Program-made: the position numbers and the translations under genes | Shown: positions 31,835-41,108 of the stretch, piece after piece | Layout of the letters: each line of letters opens with the position of its first letter | Position numbering within the stretch: the first letter of the stretch is position 1 | From: Thermoleophilia bacterium | GTDB lineage: Bacteria > Actinomycetota > Thermoleophilia > Gaiellales > Gaiellaceae | Assembly (NCBI GenBank): GCA_020845695.1 | Contig: JADLFG010000049.1 | Span: forward strand, 1 to 64,000 | Direction: 5' to 3' | DNA: 64,000 nucleotides | Notes under the pieces: model-generated | Told to the model about the DNA's origin: nothing | The model's input: only the letters and a program-made list of their open reading frames with translations | Database searches by the model: none

Positions 31835-32659
31835 GTGCGCTACGCGATCGCAGCGGTGATCGTCGCGGCGGCGCTGGCGGCCGCCGGCTGTACCGGCGGT
31901 GGCGAGCCCGGTCCGGACGCCGGGCTCGGCGAGATCACGGCCGAGCCGGTGACCACCGGGGCGACCGGGACGGCGCCGCCGGAGACCGCTGCTGCCGGCA
32001 CCGAGCCGCCGGGGAACGGCACGGGCCCGGCCGCCGCGGACGAGGCCGGCGAGGCGGCGGCCGCGGTCCTCGACGACGTCGTCGAGGCCGCCGGCGCCGG
32101 CAACTACCTCGTCATCTGGGAGCTGCTCACGCCGGCGAGCCAGGAGCGGCTCGGCCCCGGCTACGACACGTTCCAGATCGGCCCGGGCCGCGAGCTCGAG
32201 GAGGGGCTCGGCAGCTTCGCCGGCACGCCCTACGAGGTGCTCGTAGCGACGAGCGTGGCGGACGGGGTCGCCGTCGTCGCGATCGCCGGGCAGCGCGAGG
32301 CGGAGGGGCAGTCCGAGCTGGCCGGCTACGCCGCGGTGCTGCGCGACGGCGGCAGCGGCTGGAAGCTCGAGCTCGGCGGGCCCGTGCTCCTCTCGCCGGT
32401 CGTCCCCGGGAGCGGGTCTCTGCCCGCCGGCGTCCCGGCGGAGCTCGTCGTCGGGGCCGAGGCGCCGGCGCCGCTCGAGCAGGCGCTGCTCTGGCTCGAC
32501 GGGAAGCCGGTGGACGCGGGGCTCTCCGGGGACAGCACGGCCCCGGCGATCACCGGACGCGGCGCCGAGCCGCTCGGGCCGGGCCCCCACGTCCTCGTTG
32601 CCTTCGCCCGGGCGGGCGCGGACGCCGCCGCCGGAGCGTGGGTGATCCCCGCTCGCTGA
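31835..32659 (+). CDS. Lipoprotein of unknown function
   Basis: 274 aa from GTG 31835, with AAGACT ending 6 bases upstream. The signal R-Y-A-I-A-A-V-I-V-A-A-A-L-A-A-A-G-C ends in a lipobox with Cys 19. It is followed by a Thr/Gly/Pro-rich linker, then a folded part with N-Y-L-V-I-W-E-L-L-T-P-A-S-Q-E-R-L, which resembles NTF2-like or DUF4878-type exported domains. A final immunoglobulin-like strand set reads P-G-P-H-V-L-V-A-F-A-R-A. It is anchored outside the membrane through Lgt/LspA processing. Confidence 0.75.
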   Translation: MRYAIAAVIVAAALAAAGCTGGGEPGPDAGLGEITAEPVTTGATGTAPPETAAAGTEPPGNGTGPAAADEAGEAAAAVLDDVVEAAGAGNYLVIWELLTPASQERLGPGYDTFQIGPGRELEEGLGSFAGTPYEVLVATSVADGVAVVAIAGQREAEGQSELAGYAAVLRDGGSGWKLELGGPVLLSPVVPGSGSLPAGVPAELVVGAEAPAPLEQALLWLDGKPVDAGLSGDSTAPAITGRGAEPLGPGPHVLVAFARAGADAAAGAWVIPAR

Positions 32660-32672
32660 GTCCGGCGGGGAG

Positions 32673-33134
32673 CTACGCGGCGGCCCCGGCGCCGCAGCCG
32701 GGGCAGGTGCCGCGGAGGATGACCTCGTGCCCCTCGAGCCGGTAGCCGAGCCGGTCGCCGAGCCGGTCGAGCGCACGCTCGAGCTGCTCGTCCTCGAAGA
32801 CCGCGACCGAGCCGCAGCGCTCGCAGACCACGTGGTGGTGGTGCTCGCCGCCGGCGTGGGCGGGCTCGTACCTGGCGACGCCCTCGCCGATCTCGAGCCG
32901 CTGGACGAGCTTCATGCCGGTCAGCAGGTCGAGCGCCCGGTAGACGCTCGCGATCCCAACCCGCCGGTCGCGCTCGCGCAGCTCGTCGAAGATCTCCTGC
33001 GCGGTCAGGCAGCAGTCCTGCTCGGCGAGCAGCTCGACGACGGCCGTGCGCGCCCCGCCGGCCCGGTGACCGGACCTGCGCAGCTCCGCGAGCGCATGCT
33101 CGCCCCAGCGGACCTGCACGGCGTCGGCGGCCAT
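32673..33134 (-). CDS. Fur-family metalloregulator
   Basis: 153 aa from ATG 33134. The winged helix has T-A-Q-E-I-F-D-E-L-R-E-R-D-R-R-V-G-I-A-S-V-Y-R-A-L-D. The metal-binding part has G-E-H-H-H-H-V-V-C-E-R-C-G and ends in C-P-G-C-G, giving the structural zinc site. The Zur/PerR/Fur subtype cannot be fixed from these residues. It is divergently separated from nothing obvious; the next gene on the same strand upstream is an EamA permease, which may or may not be its target. Confidence 0.9.
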   Translation of the reverse strand: MAADAVQVRWGEHALAELRRSGHRAGGARTAVVELLAEQDCCLTAQEIFDELRERDRRVGIASVYRALDLLTGMKLVQRLEIGEGVARYEPAHAGGEHHHHVVCERCGSVAVFEDEQLERALDRLGDRLGYRLEGHEVILRGTCPGCGAGAAA

Positions 33135-33175
33135 CCGCGGAGGATAACCGCTGGCACGCGCGCCCACGGCCGCGC

Positions 33176-34042
33176 TCACGACGGCGGCGCGGGCTGGCCG
33201 CGCAGGTCGAGCCTGACGAGGATCGCGGCGAGGAAGATCACGGCGATCCCCGCCGCCTCGAGCCCGCCGGGCGTCTCGCCGAAGGCGACCATCCCCCCGA
33301 CCGCGGCGGTCGCGAGCTCGAGCGTGGAGAGCATCGTCGCCTGGGCCGAGCCGATCGTGTTCATGCTCCACGTGAACAGGAAGCGCGCGAGCACGACGGG
33401 CAAGAACGCCGTGGCGAGGAGCAAGAGCACCGAGTCCCAGCCCAGGCGCGGCACGTCGGCGACCGACCGTGTGCGGGCGGCGTCCACGACCAGGAGCCCG
33501 AGCGCGCCGAGCCCGCTCGAGTAGAGGGTGATCGTGGTCGCGGACATCGTCCGCACGAGGTGGCGGCCGCCGACCGCGAAGACCGCCGAGCAGAGTCCGG
33601 CCGCCAGGCCGAAGCCGAGCCCGGCCGCCGAGACCGCCAGCCCCTCGCCGGGTGCGACCAGCCCGGAGACGAGCGCCACCCCGGCACAGGTCGTTCCCAG
33701 GGACAGGAGCGCGAGCCGCGAGATCGACTCGCCCAGGAAGAGCCGGCCGAGCAGCGCGGCCAGCGGCGGCGCCGTGTAGAAGAGCGCGATCGCGACCGCG
33801 ATCGGCGCCCGCTCCATCGTCGCGAGCAGCGTGTACGGGAGCGCGGCGCTCGCGATCGCGCTGTAGGCGGCGAGCGGGCCGAGGTCGCGGCGTCGCAGCC
33901 GGAACGCGTGCCGCGCCAGCAGGCCGACGAGGGCAGCGAGCAGCCCGAACGCGACAGCGGAGCGGATCCCCGCGAACCCGAGCGCCGGCCAGCCGCGGTC
34001 GAGCAGCTCCCGTGAGAGCAGCCCCGCGACGCCCCAGGACAC
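33176..34042 (-). CDS. EamA/DMT-family transporter
   Basis: 288 aa from GTG 34042, the only standard start. About nine or ten hydrophobic helices are visible in two similar halves. E-R-A-P-I-A-V-A-I-A-L-F-Y-T-A-P-P-L-A-A-L-L-G and A-T-M-L-S-T-L-E-L-A-T-A-A-V are typical EamA repeat ends. The protein-like frame extends upstream to about 34095 (L-G-Y-P-A-A-A-A-A-G) and would complete the first helix, but it lacks ATG, GTG or TTG. A CTG start or annotation break is therefore possible. It probably exports a small metabolite such as an amino acid; the substrate is unknown. Confidence 0.8.
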   Translation of the reverse strand: MSWGVAGLLSRELLDRGWPALGFAGIRSAVAFGLLAALVGLLARHAFRLRRRDLGPLAAYSAIASAALPYTLLATMERAPIAVAIALFYTAPPLAALLGRLFLGESISRLALLSLGTTCAGVALVSGLVAPGEGLAVSAAGLGFGLAAGLCSAVFAVGGRHLVRTMSATTITLYSSGLGALGLLVVDAARTRSVADVPRLGWDSVLLLLATAFLPVVLARFLFTWSMNTIGSAQATMLSTLELATAAVGGMVAFGETPGGLEAAGIAVIFLAAILVRLDLRGQPAPPS

Positions 34043-34366
34043 CCCGGCCGCAGCGGCCGCCGGGTAGCCAAGAGCCGGGCGGCGCTCGGCCGCGATACGC
34101 CGCGCCGCTACCAGAGGGGCGCGGCCTCCACGGCGCTGCCGGTGAGCGCGCTCTCCGCGCCGGCGAGCACGGGCGTGAGGAGCGCCCGCAGCGGGGCGCG
34201 CGGAGGGGGCGCTGCGGTGGGCGCGTCAACCACCGGGGCAGGAGCATAGACATCCCGATCCACCGCCGCCATCACTCGAGCGCGCCCGCCGCGCGCCCTG
34301 GCGTCGTCGGGATAGGCAACGCGGGAGCCGAGTCCGGCAGGGCCGGGCTCTAGAATCGCCTCTGCG
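34043..34366. other. Intergenic region between the EamA transporter and dnaE
   Basis: About 50 bases at the left look like an unstarted extension of the EamA frame on the minus strand. The remainder shows no gene. TAGAAT at 34351-34356, 10 bases before the dnaE ATG, is the likely -10 box of dnaE, giving a very short leader. Confidence 0.4.
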
Positions 34367-37300
34367 ATGGCGGCCCCGTTCGTGCACCTCCACGTCCACT
34401 CCGAGTACTCGATCCTCGACGGGGCGTGCCGGATCCCCGATCTCGTCGCGCGCGCTGCCGAGCTCGAGATGCCGGCGGTCGCGCTCACCGACCACGGCTC
34501 GCTCGCCGGCACCGTCGAGCTCTACCGGGAGGCCCGCAAGGCCGGCGTCAAGCCGCTGATCGGCTGCGAGGTCTACGTCTGCGACGACCGCCGGGAGCAG
34601 CGCAAGGGCTACGCGCACCTGACGCTGCTCGCGGAGACGAACGAGGGCTACGCGAACCTGATCAGGCTCGCCTCCGCCGGCTACCTCGAGGGCTACTACT
34701 ACAAGCCGCGCGTGGACTGGGAGCTGCTCGCCGCGCACGCGAAGGGGATCATCGCCCTCTCGGGCTGCCTCTCGGGCCGCGTCTCGAAGGCGCTCGAGCA
34801 CGGCCAGCCCGCCGAGGCCGAGGCTGAGCTCGCGCGGCTCGCCGACATCTTCGGCCGGGACAGCACCTACGTCGAGCTCCAGGACGCGGGCCTCGAGATC
34901 CAGCGGACGATCAACCCGCAGCTCGTCGACCTCGCCGCCCGGACCGGCATCCCGCTCGTCACGACCGGCGACATCCACTACCTCCGCCACGAGGACGCGA
35001 AGGCGCACGAGGCGCTTCTCTGCATCCAGTCCGGCGACACGCTCACGAACCCTGCCCACTGGAAGTTCGACTCGGACCAGTTCTACTTCAAGACCCCCGA
35101 GGAGATGCAGGCCACGTTCGGCCACCTCCCCGAGGCGATGGCGCGCACGCTCGAGATCGCCGAGCGCTGCACCGTGACGATGGAGCTCGGCCGGATCCTC
35201 TTGCCGACGTTCCCGACCCCGGACGGGCGCGACGCGTTCGAGTACCTGGTCGAGCTCTGCGACGCCGGCCTGGTCGAGCGCTACGGGCGGGTGACGCAGG
35301 AGCTCGAGGTTCGGCTCGCGTTCGAGCTGAAGACGATCCGGGAGATGGGCTTCGCCGACTACTTCCTGATCGTGTCGGACTTCGTCGCGTTCGCGCGCCG
35401 AGGCGGGATCGGCGTCGGCCCGGGCCGCGGCTCCGCCGCCGGCTCGCTCGTCGCCTACTGCCTCGGCATCACCGACATCGACCCGATCCGCTACGAGCTC
35501 CTGTTCGAGCGCTTCCTCAACCCCGGCCGTAAGTCGATGCCGGACATCGACATCGACTTCTCGGTCCACGGCCGCGACCGGGTGATCGAGTACGTCGCCG
35601 ACAAGTACGGCCGCGACCGGGTCGCCCAGATCATCACGTTCGGGACGATGATGGCGCGCGCCGCCGTCCGCGACGCCGGTCGCGTTCTCGACATCCCCTA
35701 CGGCGTCGTCGACCGGGTCGCGAAGCTGATCCCGGAGGGCCCGAAGGTCTACCTCGAGGAGTCGCTGAAGCCGGGCGCAGAGCTGCGCCAGGCGTACGAC
35801 ACGGACGAGGTCACACGCCAGATCGTCGACCTCGCCCGCCCGCTCGAGGGGCTCGTGCGCCAGGACTCGATCCACGCCGCCGGCGTCGTCATCTCCGACC
35901 GCCCGCTCGTCGAGATCGTCCCGCTCCAGCAGAAGGGCGCCGGCTCCGAGGTCGTGACCCAGCTCGCGATGCAGGACGTCGAGGCGCTCGGGCTGCTCAA
36001 GATGGACTTCCTCGGCCTGCGCAACCTCGACGTGATCGACGCGGCCGTCGCGCTGATCGGGGAGATCGACATCGCCCACGTCCCGCTCGACGACGCGAAG
36101 ACATACGAGCTGCTGCGCCGCGGCGACTCGACCGGCGTCTTCCAGTTCGAGTCGACCGGCATGCGGGAGGCGCTGCGGCAGGTCAAGCCGACCGAGTTCG
36201 AGGACCTGATCGCGCTCGTCGCGCTCTACCGGCCCGGGCCGATGGGGTACATCCCCGGCTACGCCAGGCGCAAGGCCGGGCAGGAGCAGGTCACGTACGC
36301 GGACGAGCGCCTGAAGCCGATCACGCAGCCGACCTGGGGGATCTGCATCTACCAGGAGCAGTACATGGAGATCGCCAAGCGTCTCGCCGGCTTCAGCCCG
36401 GCCGAGGCCGACGACCTGCGCAAGGCGATCGGCAAGAAGAACCACGAGCTGATGGCGTCGCTGCACGGGAAGTTCATCGACGGCTGCGTCGCCAACGAGG
36501 TCGACCGCAAGGTCGCAGACCAGCTCTGGAAGGACATGGAGCAGGCGCAGGACTACTCGTTCAACAAGTCGCACGCGGCCTGCTACGCCCTGATCGCCTA
36601 CCGGACCGCGTACCTGAAGGCGAACCACCCGGCCCAGTACATGGCCGCGCTGATCTCCTCGGTCATGAACACGAAGGACAAGGTCCCGTTCTACGTCGCC
36701 GCGTGCGAGGAGCTCGGGATCGAGGTGCTGCCGCCCGACGTGAACGTGTCCGCGCTCGACTTCGCCGTCGTCGAGGGGAAGATCCGCTTCGGCCTGAACG
36801 CCGTCAAGAACGTCGGCGAGGCCGCCGTCCGGGCGATCATCGCCGCCCGCGACTGCGGCGGGCCGTTCGCGTCGATCTGGGACTTCTGCGAGCGGGTCGA
36901 CCCGCAGGTCGTGAACAAGCGGGCGCTCGAGAGCCTCGTCAAGTGCGGCGCGCTGGACTCGACCGGCGCCCCGCGCGGGGGGATGCTGGCCGTGCTCGAG
37001 CAGGCGCTCTCCTGGGGCGGTCGCCACCACTCCGACCGCCTCGCCGGGCAGGGGTCGATCTTCGATCTCGGCCCCGGTGAGGTCCAGGCCGAGCGGCCCC
37101 GCCACCACCCGCCGATCCCCCCCGGCGAGCTCGACCGCCAGGAGCTGCTCGCGCTCGAGAAAGAGACGCTCGGTCTCTACGTGTCCGAGCATCCCCTGCA
37201 AGCGATCAGAGACCAGCTCCGGCGCAGGACCGATTTGCCGCTCGCGGAGCTCGCCGGCCGCCGCGACGGCGACGTCGTCACCGTCGGGGGCATCGTCGGC

Positions 37301-37753
37301 GCCCTGCGCTCGATCACGACCCGCCGCGGCGACCCGATGGCGTTCGTCCGTCTCGACGATCTCTCCGGGTCGGTCGAGATGGTCGTCTTCAACTCCGCGT
37401 TCGCGGCCGCCCGCGAGCTGCTCGAGGCCGACCGGGTGCTGCTCGTCAAGGGCCGCGTCGACCACAAGGACGGCGAGACGAAGCTGGTCGCGCTCGAGGT
37501 CTCTCCGTTCGAGGCCGTGCCGGAGCGGCGGGAGGTGCGCCTGCGGGTCGACGCGCGCCGCGCCCACGCCGGCGTCGTGCGGGAGCTGGCGGAGGTCGTT
37601 CGCGGCTTCCCCGGCGACTCACCGGTCGTCCTCGATCTCGACATGACCGCGGGGTCGCGGGTGCTCGCGTTCGGGCCGGAGTTCCGCGTCAACCCGGACT
37701 CGGACTTCTTCGCCGAGGTGAAGGCGCTGCTCGGCGAGGCCGCCGTCGGCTAG
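34367..37753 (+). CDS. dnaE: DNA polymerase III alpha subunit (DnaE1 type)
   Basis: 1128 aa from ATG 34367. The PHP domain opens with F-V-H-L-H-V-H-S-E-Y-S-I-L-D-G. The polymerase core has G-V-G-P-G-R-G-S-A-A-G-S-L-V and the catalytic P-D-I-D-I-D-F at about 391-397. The fingers and tandem helix-hairpin-helix follow, and the C-terminal OB fold (G-D-V-V-T-V-G-G-I-V-G-A-L) is at about 970-1050. Length and order are those of the replicative DnaE, slightly shorter than average. It is monocistronic, with a TAGAAT box. Confidence 0.95.
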   Translation: MAAPFVHLHVHSEYSILDGACRIPDLVARAAELEMPAVALTDHGSLAGTVELYREARKAGVKPLIGCEVYVCDDRREQRKGYAHLTLLAETNEGYANLIRLASAGYLEGYYYKPRVDWELLAAHAKGIIALSGCLSGRVSKALEHGQPAEAEAELARLADIFGRDSTYVELQDAGLEIQRTINPQLVDLAARTGIPLVTTGDIHYLRHEDAKAHEALLCIQSGDTLTNPAHWKFDSDQFYFKTPEEMQATFGHLPEAMARTLEIAERCTVTMELGRILLPTFPTPDGRDAFEYLVELCDAGLVERYGRVTQELEVRLAFELKTIREMGFADYFLIVSDFVAFARRGGIGVGPGRGSAAGSLVAYCLGITDIDPIRYELLFERFLNPGRKSMPDIDIDFSVHGRDRVIEYVADKYGRDRVAQIITFGTMMARAAVRDAGRVLDIPYGVVDRVAKLIPEGPKVYLEESLKPGAELRQAYDTDEVTRQIVDLARPLEGLVRQDSIHAAGVVISDRPLVEIVPLQQKGAGSEVVTQLAMQDVEALGLLKMDFLGLRNLDVIDAAVALIGEIDIAHVPLDDAKTYELLRRGDSTGVFQFESTGMREALRQVKPTEFEDLIALVALYRPGPMGYIPGYARRKAGQEQVTYADERLKPITQPTWGICIYQEQYMEIAKRLAGFSPAEADDLRKAIGKKNHELMASLHGKFIDGCVANEVDRKVADQLWKDMEQAQDYSFNKSHAACYALIAYRTAYLKANHPAQYMAALISSVMNTKDKVPFYVAACEELGIEVLPPDVNVSALDFAVVEGKIRFGLNAVKNVGEAAVRAIIAARDCGGPFASIWDFCERVDPQVVNKRALESLVKCGALDSTGAPRGGMLAVLEQALSWGGRHHSDRLAGQGSIFDLGPGEVQAERPRHHPPIPPGELDRQELLALEKETLGLYVSEHPLQAIRDQLRRRTDLPLAELAGRRDGDVVTVGGIVGALRSITTRRGDPMAFVRLDDLSGSVEMVVFNSAFAAARELLEADRVLLVKGRVDHKDGETKLVALEVSPFEAVPERREVRLRVDARRAHAGVVRELAEVVRGFPGDSPVVLDLDMTAGSRVLAFGPEFRVNPDSDFFAEVKALLGEAAVG

Positions 37754-37954
37754 CGGGGCAGCGGCCGCACGGTCCCGCGGGACCTGAGCGAAATTGGTCA
37801 GGTAACGGCCCTCGCGGCGGGGCATGCTGAGCGGGCGCGGTGGTCGAGGTCGGTCTAATCGTGCTCCCCGGCACGACCTTCCTCCTTGGCTCCCGGCCTC
37901 GGCCACCGCGTTATGCCGGCTACCACGCCCCGAGTTCGGGCGTACGATTGAACG

Positions 37955-38464
37955 GTGCGGCGCGCGCTCGTGCCGACCGTCCTCGCAGCCGGAGCCGCCC
38001 TCGCGGCGGGCGCCGCGCGCGCCGACGTGATCCCGGTCGAGATCGCCGGGGCGACCTACACCGTCACCGCGAGCGCCCCCGGGGCGGAACTCCGCGGCGG
38101 CGGCGAGCTGACGCTCGACGGGAGGTTCGTCGCGTCGCTGCGCGGCACCGCGGGCGGCGGGAAGCGCTTCAGCGCCCAGGTGACCCGCTGGCAGCTCGAG
38201 CACCTGGAGCCGAGGTCGCGTCTCGAGCTTCGCCTCAGGGTCACGTCGAGCAGCGACGCTGCCGGCTGTCCGGTCGGGACGCGCGGGCGCGCGACCCTCG
38301 TCGACGACCCGGTCGCCGCCGGCGACGGCACGGAGGACCGCGTCACCGTCACGTTCGCCCGTGCCCGCTGCAAGGCGTTCGCCCGCAGCTGGGTCGACGC
38401 CGCGACGGGCGCCCGGGCCCGCGTCGGCATCGCCATCGACGTCGCGCGGCCGCGCGCCGGCTAG
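37955..38464 (+). CDS. Exported hypothetical protein
   Basis: 169 aa from GTG 37955, with TACGAT ending 6 bases upstream. A Sec signal peptide (R-R-A-L-V-P-T-V-L-A-A-G-A-A-L-A-A-G-A-A-R-A) probably cleaves after A-R-A. The mature part is beta-rich with two Cys that could pair (A-G-C-P-V-G and R-A-R-C-K-A). No known domain is recognised. The 200-base gap before it (37754-37954) shows nothing else. Confidence 0.65.
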   Translation: MRRALVPTVLAAGAALAAGAARADVIPVEIAGATYTVTASAPGAELRGGGELTLDGRFVASLRGTAGGGKRFSAQVTRWQLEHLEPRSRLELRLRVTSSSDAAGCPVGTRGRATLVDDPVAAGDGTEDRVTVTFARARCKAFARSWVDAATGARARVGIAIDVARPRAG

Positions 38465-38649
38465 CCGCCGGGTTGGCGTCACTCGTTGCGGGGATCGCAG
38501 CCTCCGGCGTGCGGTCGGGCTCCACCCGCGGGCCGGGTGGCCGTTTCCGGCTGCCGTCCGGATCCTCCTCTAGGCTCCTCACCTTCGCGGCCACCGTGGC
38601 CTCGACGGTAAGCTGATCGGGCGGCGTGAAGAACCGACGCGGAGGGTCG

Positions 38650-38853
38650 ATGAGCACCACCGAATCCGAGATCCCGATCGCAGCCGAGCTCGCTCGGGTC
38701 GTCGACTGGCGCCTGCGCGAGCTGCTGCGCGCCGGCTACGAGCCCGAGCTCGCCAGGCGGATCGCGGAGCGGACCGACGTCGACCTGCACTTCGCCGTCG
38801 ACCTCGTTCGCCAGGGCTGCCCGCCCCGGACGGCCGCCGACATCCTGCTCTGA
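38650..38853 (+). CDS. Small conserved-looking protein upstream of lgt
   Basis: 67 aa from ATG 38650, with a strong GGAGGGT 4 bases upstream; a GTG at 38626 is less likely. Mostly helical: A-E-L-A-R-V-V-D-W-R-L-R-E-L-L-R-A-G-Y, then P-E-L-A-R-R-I-A-E-R-T-D-V-D-L-H-F-A-V-D-L-V-R-Q-G-C-P-P-R-T-A-A-D-I-L-L. The second half resembles a short nucleic-acid or protein-binding helix pair, but I cannot name it. It lies 45 bases before lgt. Confidence 0.65.
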   Translation: MSTTESEIPIAAELARVVDWRLRELLRAGYEPELARRIAERTDVDLHFAVDLVRQGCPPRTAADILL

Positions 38854-38898
38854 GGCCGGGCGGGCGAGCCGCGCGGCCGCCACAATGGGTCACCTGCC

Positions 38899-39723
38899 GT
38901 GATCGCACTCCTCGCCTCCATCCCCAGCCCCTCCGACAACGTCGCGGAGCTCGGGCCGGTCACGATCCGCTTCTACGGGCTCGCGCTGCTCGCGGGCATC
39001 CTCACGGCCGTCTGGATCTCGGGTCGCCGCTGGGTCGCCTGGGGCGGCGACTGGGATCTCGTCATGCGCTGCGCGATGTGGGGCGTCGGCTTCGGGATCG
39101 TCGGCGCGCGGCTCTACCACGCGGCGACGAGCTGGGAGGAGCTCCCGGACGAGTGGTGGGGCATCTTCGCCGTCTGGAAGGGCGGGCTCGGCGTCTGGGG
39201 TGGCGTCGCCGCCGGCGTGGTCGCCGGCGCGGTCGTCGCCCGCCGCGCCGGCGCGAGCATCCCGCTGCTCGCCGACGCGGTCGCGCCGGGGATCCTCGCC
39301 GCGCAGGCGATCGGACGGCTCGGCAACTACTTCAACCAGGAGCTGTTCGGAACGCCGACCGATCTCCCCTGGGGGCTCGAGATCGACCCCGTCAACCGGC
39401 CCGAGCGCTACGCGGACGCGGCCACCTTCCACCCGACGGTCCTCTACGAGCTCGTCTGGAACGGGATCGGCGTCGCCGTCCTGATCGCGCTCGGCCGGCG
39501 CCTCCGAGCCGGGCAGATCTTCGCCCTCTACGTGATGTGGTACGCGCTCGGCCGGGCCTCCTGGGAGGAGCAGCTCCGGGTCGATCCGTCGAAGGAGATC
39601 CTCGGGCTGCGGCTCAACTTCTGGATCGCGATCGGGGTCTTCCTCGCCGGGCTCGCCTGCTTCGTGTGGGCGCAGCGCCGCAGCCGGCCCGCGCGCCAGG
39701 TTGGCGTCCGAGCCGCCGGGTAG
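38899..39723 (+). CDS. lgt: Phosphatidylglycerol:prolipoprotein diacylglyceryl transferase
   Basis: 274 aa from GTG 38899. About seven membrane helices are expected. The signature G-R-L-G-N-Y-F-N-Q-E-L-F-G is intact, including the catalytic Arg/Asn residues, and I-R-F-Y-G-L-A-L-L-A-G and Y-E-L-V-W-N-G follow the family pattern. It transfers diacylglycerol to the lipobox Cys of exported lipoproteins such as those at 31835 and 50314. The scpA promoter box TAGCAT overlaps its stop codon. Confidence 0.95.
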   Translation: MIALLASIPSPSDNVAELGPVTIRFYGLALLAGILTAVWISGRRWVAWGGDWDLVMRCAMWGVGFGIVGARLYHAATSWEELPDEWWGIFAVWKGGLGVWGGVAAGVVAGAVVARRAGASIPLLADAVAPGILAAQAIGRLGNYFNQELFGTPTDLPWGLEIDPVNRPERYADAATFHPTVLYELVWNGIGVAVLIALGRRLRAGQIFALYVMWYALGRASWEEQLRVDPSKEILGLRLNFWIAIGVFLAGLACFVWAQRRSRPARQVGVRAAG

Positions 39724-39735
39724 CATCGCGGCCCC

Positions 39736-40479
39736 GTGGGGCAACCGCTCGCGATCCGCGACCTCGAGCTCGACCTCGACGCGTTCGAGGGCCCGTTCGA
39801 CCTGCTCCTGACCCTGATCCTGAAGGAGGAGCTCGGACTGTCCGAGGTCGGCGTCGCCGAGATCGTGCTCGCGTTCGTCGAGCGGCTCGAGCGACGGGAG
39901 GGCGGGTTCACGCCGACCCAGCTCGAGGTCTGCGGCGAGTTCCTCGTCCTCGTCGCGGCGCTGCTCGAGCTGAAGGCGCGCGAGCTGTTTCACGAGGAGG
40001 GCGAGCTCGACGTCGAGGAGCTCGATCCGGACGAGGCGGCGCTCGAGCTCGCCGAGCGGCTCGCCGAGTACCGGCGCGTCAAGGCCGGCGCCGCCTGGCT
40101 CGAGCAGCGCCTCGCCGCCGAGGCGGACCGTTTCTTCCGGCTCGGGCCGCCGCCGGCTGCGCCGCCGCCGGTGCGCCGGCTCGCTCCCCAGGATCCCGTC
40201 CGGCTCGCCGCGGCGATCCGCGCGCTCGCCGCGGAGCCGCCGGCACCGTCGCTCGCGCACATGCCGCTTCGCTACCCGCCCGTGGCGCAGTTTCTCGGGC
40301 GCTTCCGCGCGGCGCTCGCCCGGCGCCGGCGCTTCGTCTTCGACGAGGAGGTCGACGGGCTGTCGCGAATCGAGCAGGCGGTGGCGTTCCTCGCGCTCCT
40401 CGAGCTGCGCAAGGCGGGAGAGGTCCGGCTCGGACAGCCCGCCCCGTTCGAGCCGATCTCGGTCTGGAAGGCGGCCTGA
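39736..40479 (+). CDS. scpA: Segregation and condensation protein A
   Basis: 247 aa from GTG 39736. F-E-G-P-F-D-L-L-L-T-L-I is the conserved N-terminal motif that contacts SMC, A-L-L-E-L-K-A-R-E-L-F follows, and the C-terminal winged helix has F-L-A-L-L-E-L-R-K-A-G-E. It is the kleisin of the SMC-ScpAB condensin. It couples to scpB as TGATG. TAGCAT, 9 bases before the start, suggests an additional internal promoter. Confidence 0.93.
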   Translation: MGQPLAIRDLELDLDAFEGPFDLLLTLILKEELGLSEVGVAEIVLAFVERLERREGGFTPTQLEVCGEFLVLVAALLELKARELFHEEGELDVEELDPDEAALELAERLAEYRRVKAGAAWLEQRLAAEADRFFRLGPPPAAPPPVRRLAPQDPVRLAAAIRALAAEPPAPSLAHMPLRYPPVAQFLGRFRAALARRRRFVFDEEVDGLSRIEQAVAFLALLELRKAGEVRLGQPAPFEPISVWKAA

Positions 40480-41075
40480 TGGAACGCCAGCTCTACCTCG
40501 TCGACAACCCGGTCGACCGGCTCGCCCGCACGCTCGAGGCGCTGCTCGTGATCGCGCCGCGCCCGCTCCCGGTCGAGGAGCTCGCGCGAGCGGCCGGCGC
40601 CGGCGCCGAGCGTGTCGAGACCGCGCTCGGCCTGCTGGCTGGCCGCTACCGGGAGGGCCGCAGCGGGATCGTGCTCGAGCGCGTCGCCGGCGGCTACGCG
40701 CTCCGCGCGGCCCGCGAGGCGGCCGAGGCCTGCGCCCGTCTCGTCGAGCGGCCCGTCCAGCGGGGCCTCTCCCAGGCGGCGCTCGAGACGCTCGCGGTCG
40801 TCGCCTACCTCGGCCCGGTCAGCCGGCCGGAGATCGCCCGGATCCGCGGCGTCGCCGCCGACTCCGCCGTCGCCGGGCTCGTCGATCGCGGCCTGATCCA
40901 GGAGGCCGGCCGCGACGGCGAGGGCGGCGCGATCCACTACCGGACGACGGCCCTGTTCGAGCAGGTGTTCGGCCTCGCCGGCCCCGAGGAGCTGCCGGCC
41001 CTCGACGACCTCGCCGGCGACGGCGAGGACCTCCGCGAGCGGCTCGAGGCCGTCGCCGCCCGGCGCGGCGCCTGA
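40479..41075 (+). CDS. scpB: Segregation and condensation protein B
   Basis: 198 aa from ATG 40479, overlapping the scpA stop. Two winged-helix domains are seen: R-T-L-E-A-L-L-V-I-A-P-R-P-L near the start and L-S-Q-A-A-L-E-T-L-A-V-V-A-Y-L-G-P-V-S-R-P-E-I in the second, a near-perfect match to ScpB. R-T-T-A-L-F-E-Q-V-F-G-L closes the family core. It pairs with ScpA on SMC. Confidence 0.93.
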   Translation: MERQLYLVDNPVDRLARTLEALLVIAPRPLPVEELARAAGAGAERVETALGLLAGRYREGRSGIVLERVAGGYALRAAREAAEACARLVERPVQRGLSQAALETLAVVAYLGPVSRPEIARIRGVAADSAVAGLVDRGLIQEAGRDGEGGAIHYRTTALFEQVFGLAGPEELPALDDLAGDGEDLRERLEAVAARRGA

Positions 41076-41108
41076 GCCCGGCCGGGCCGGCCGGCCGATA
41101 CTGCGGGC

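Noticed and set aside
34226..37567. A 1113-codon open frame on the minus strand
   Set aside because: It lies entirely antisense to dnaE and has an Asp/Glu/Arg/Leu-rich composition typical of mirror frames in GC-rich genes; no motif is present.
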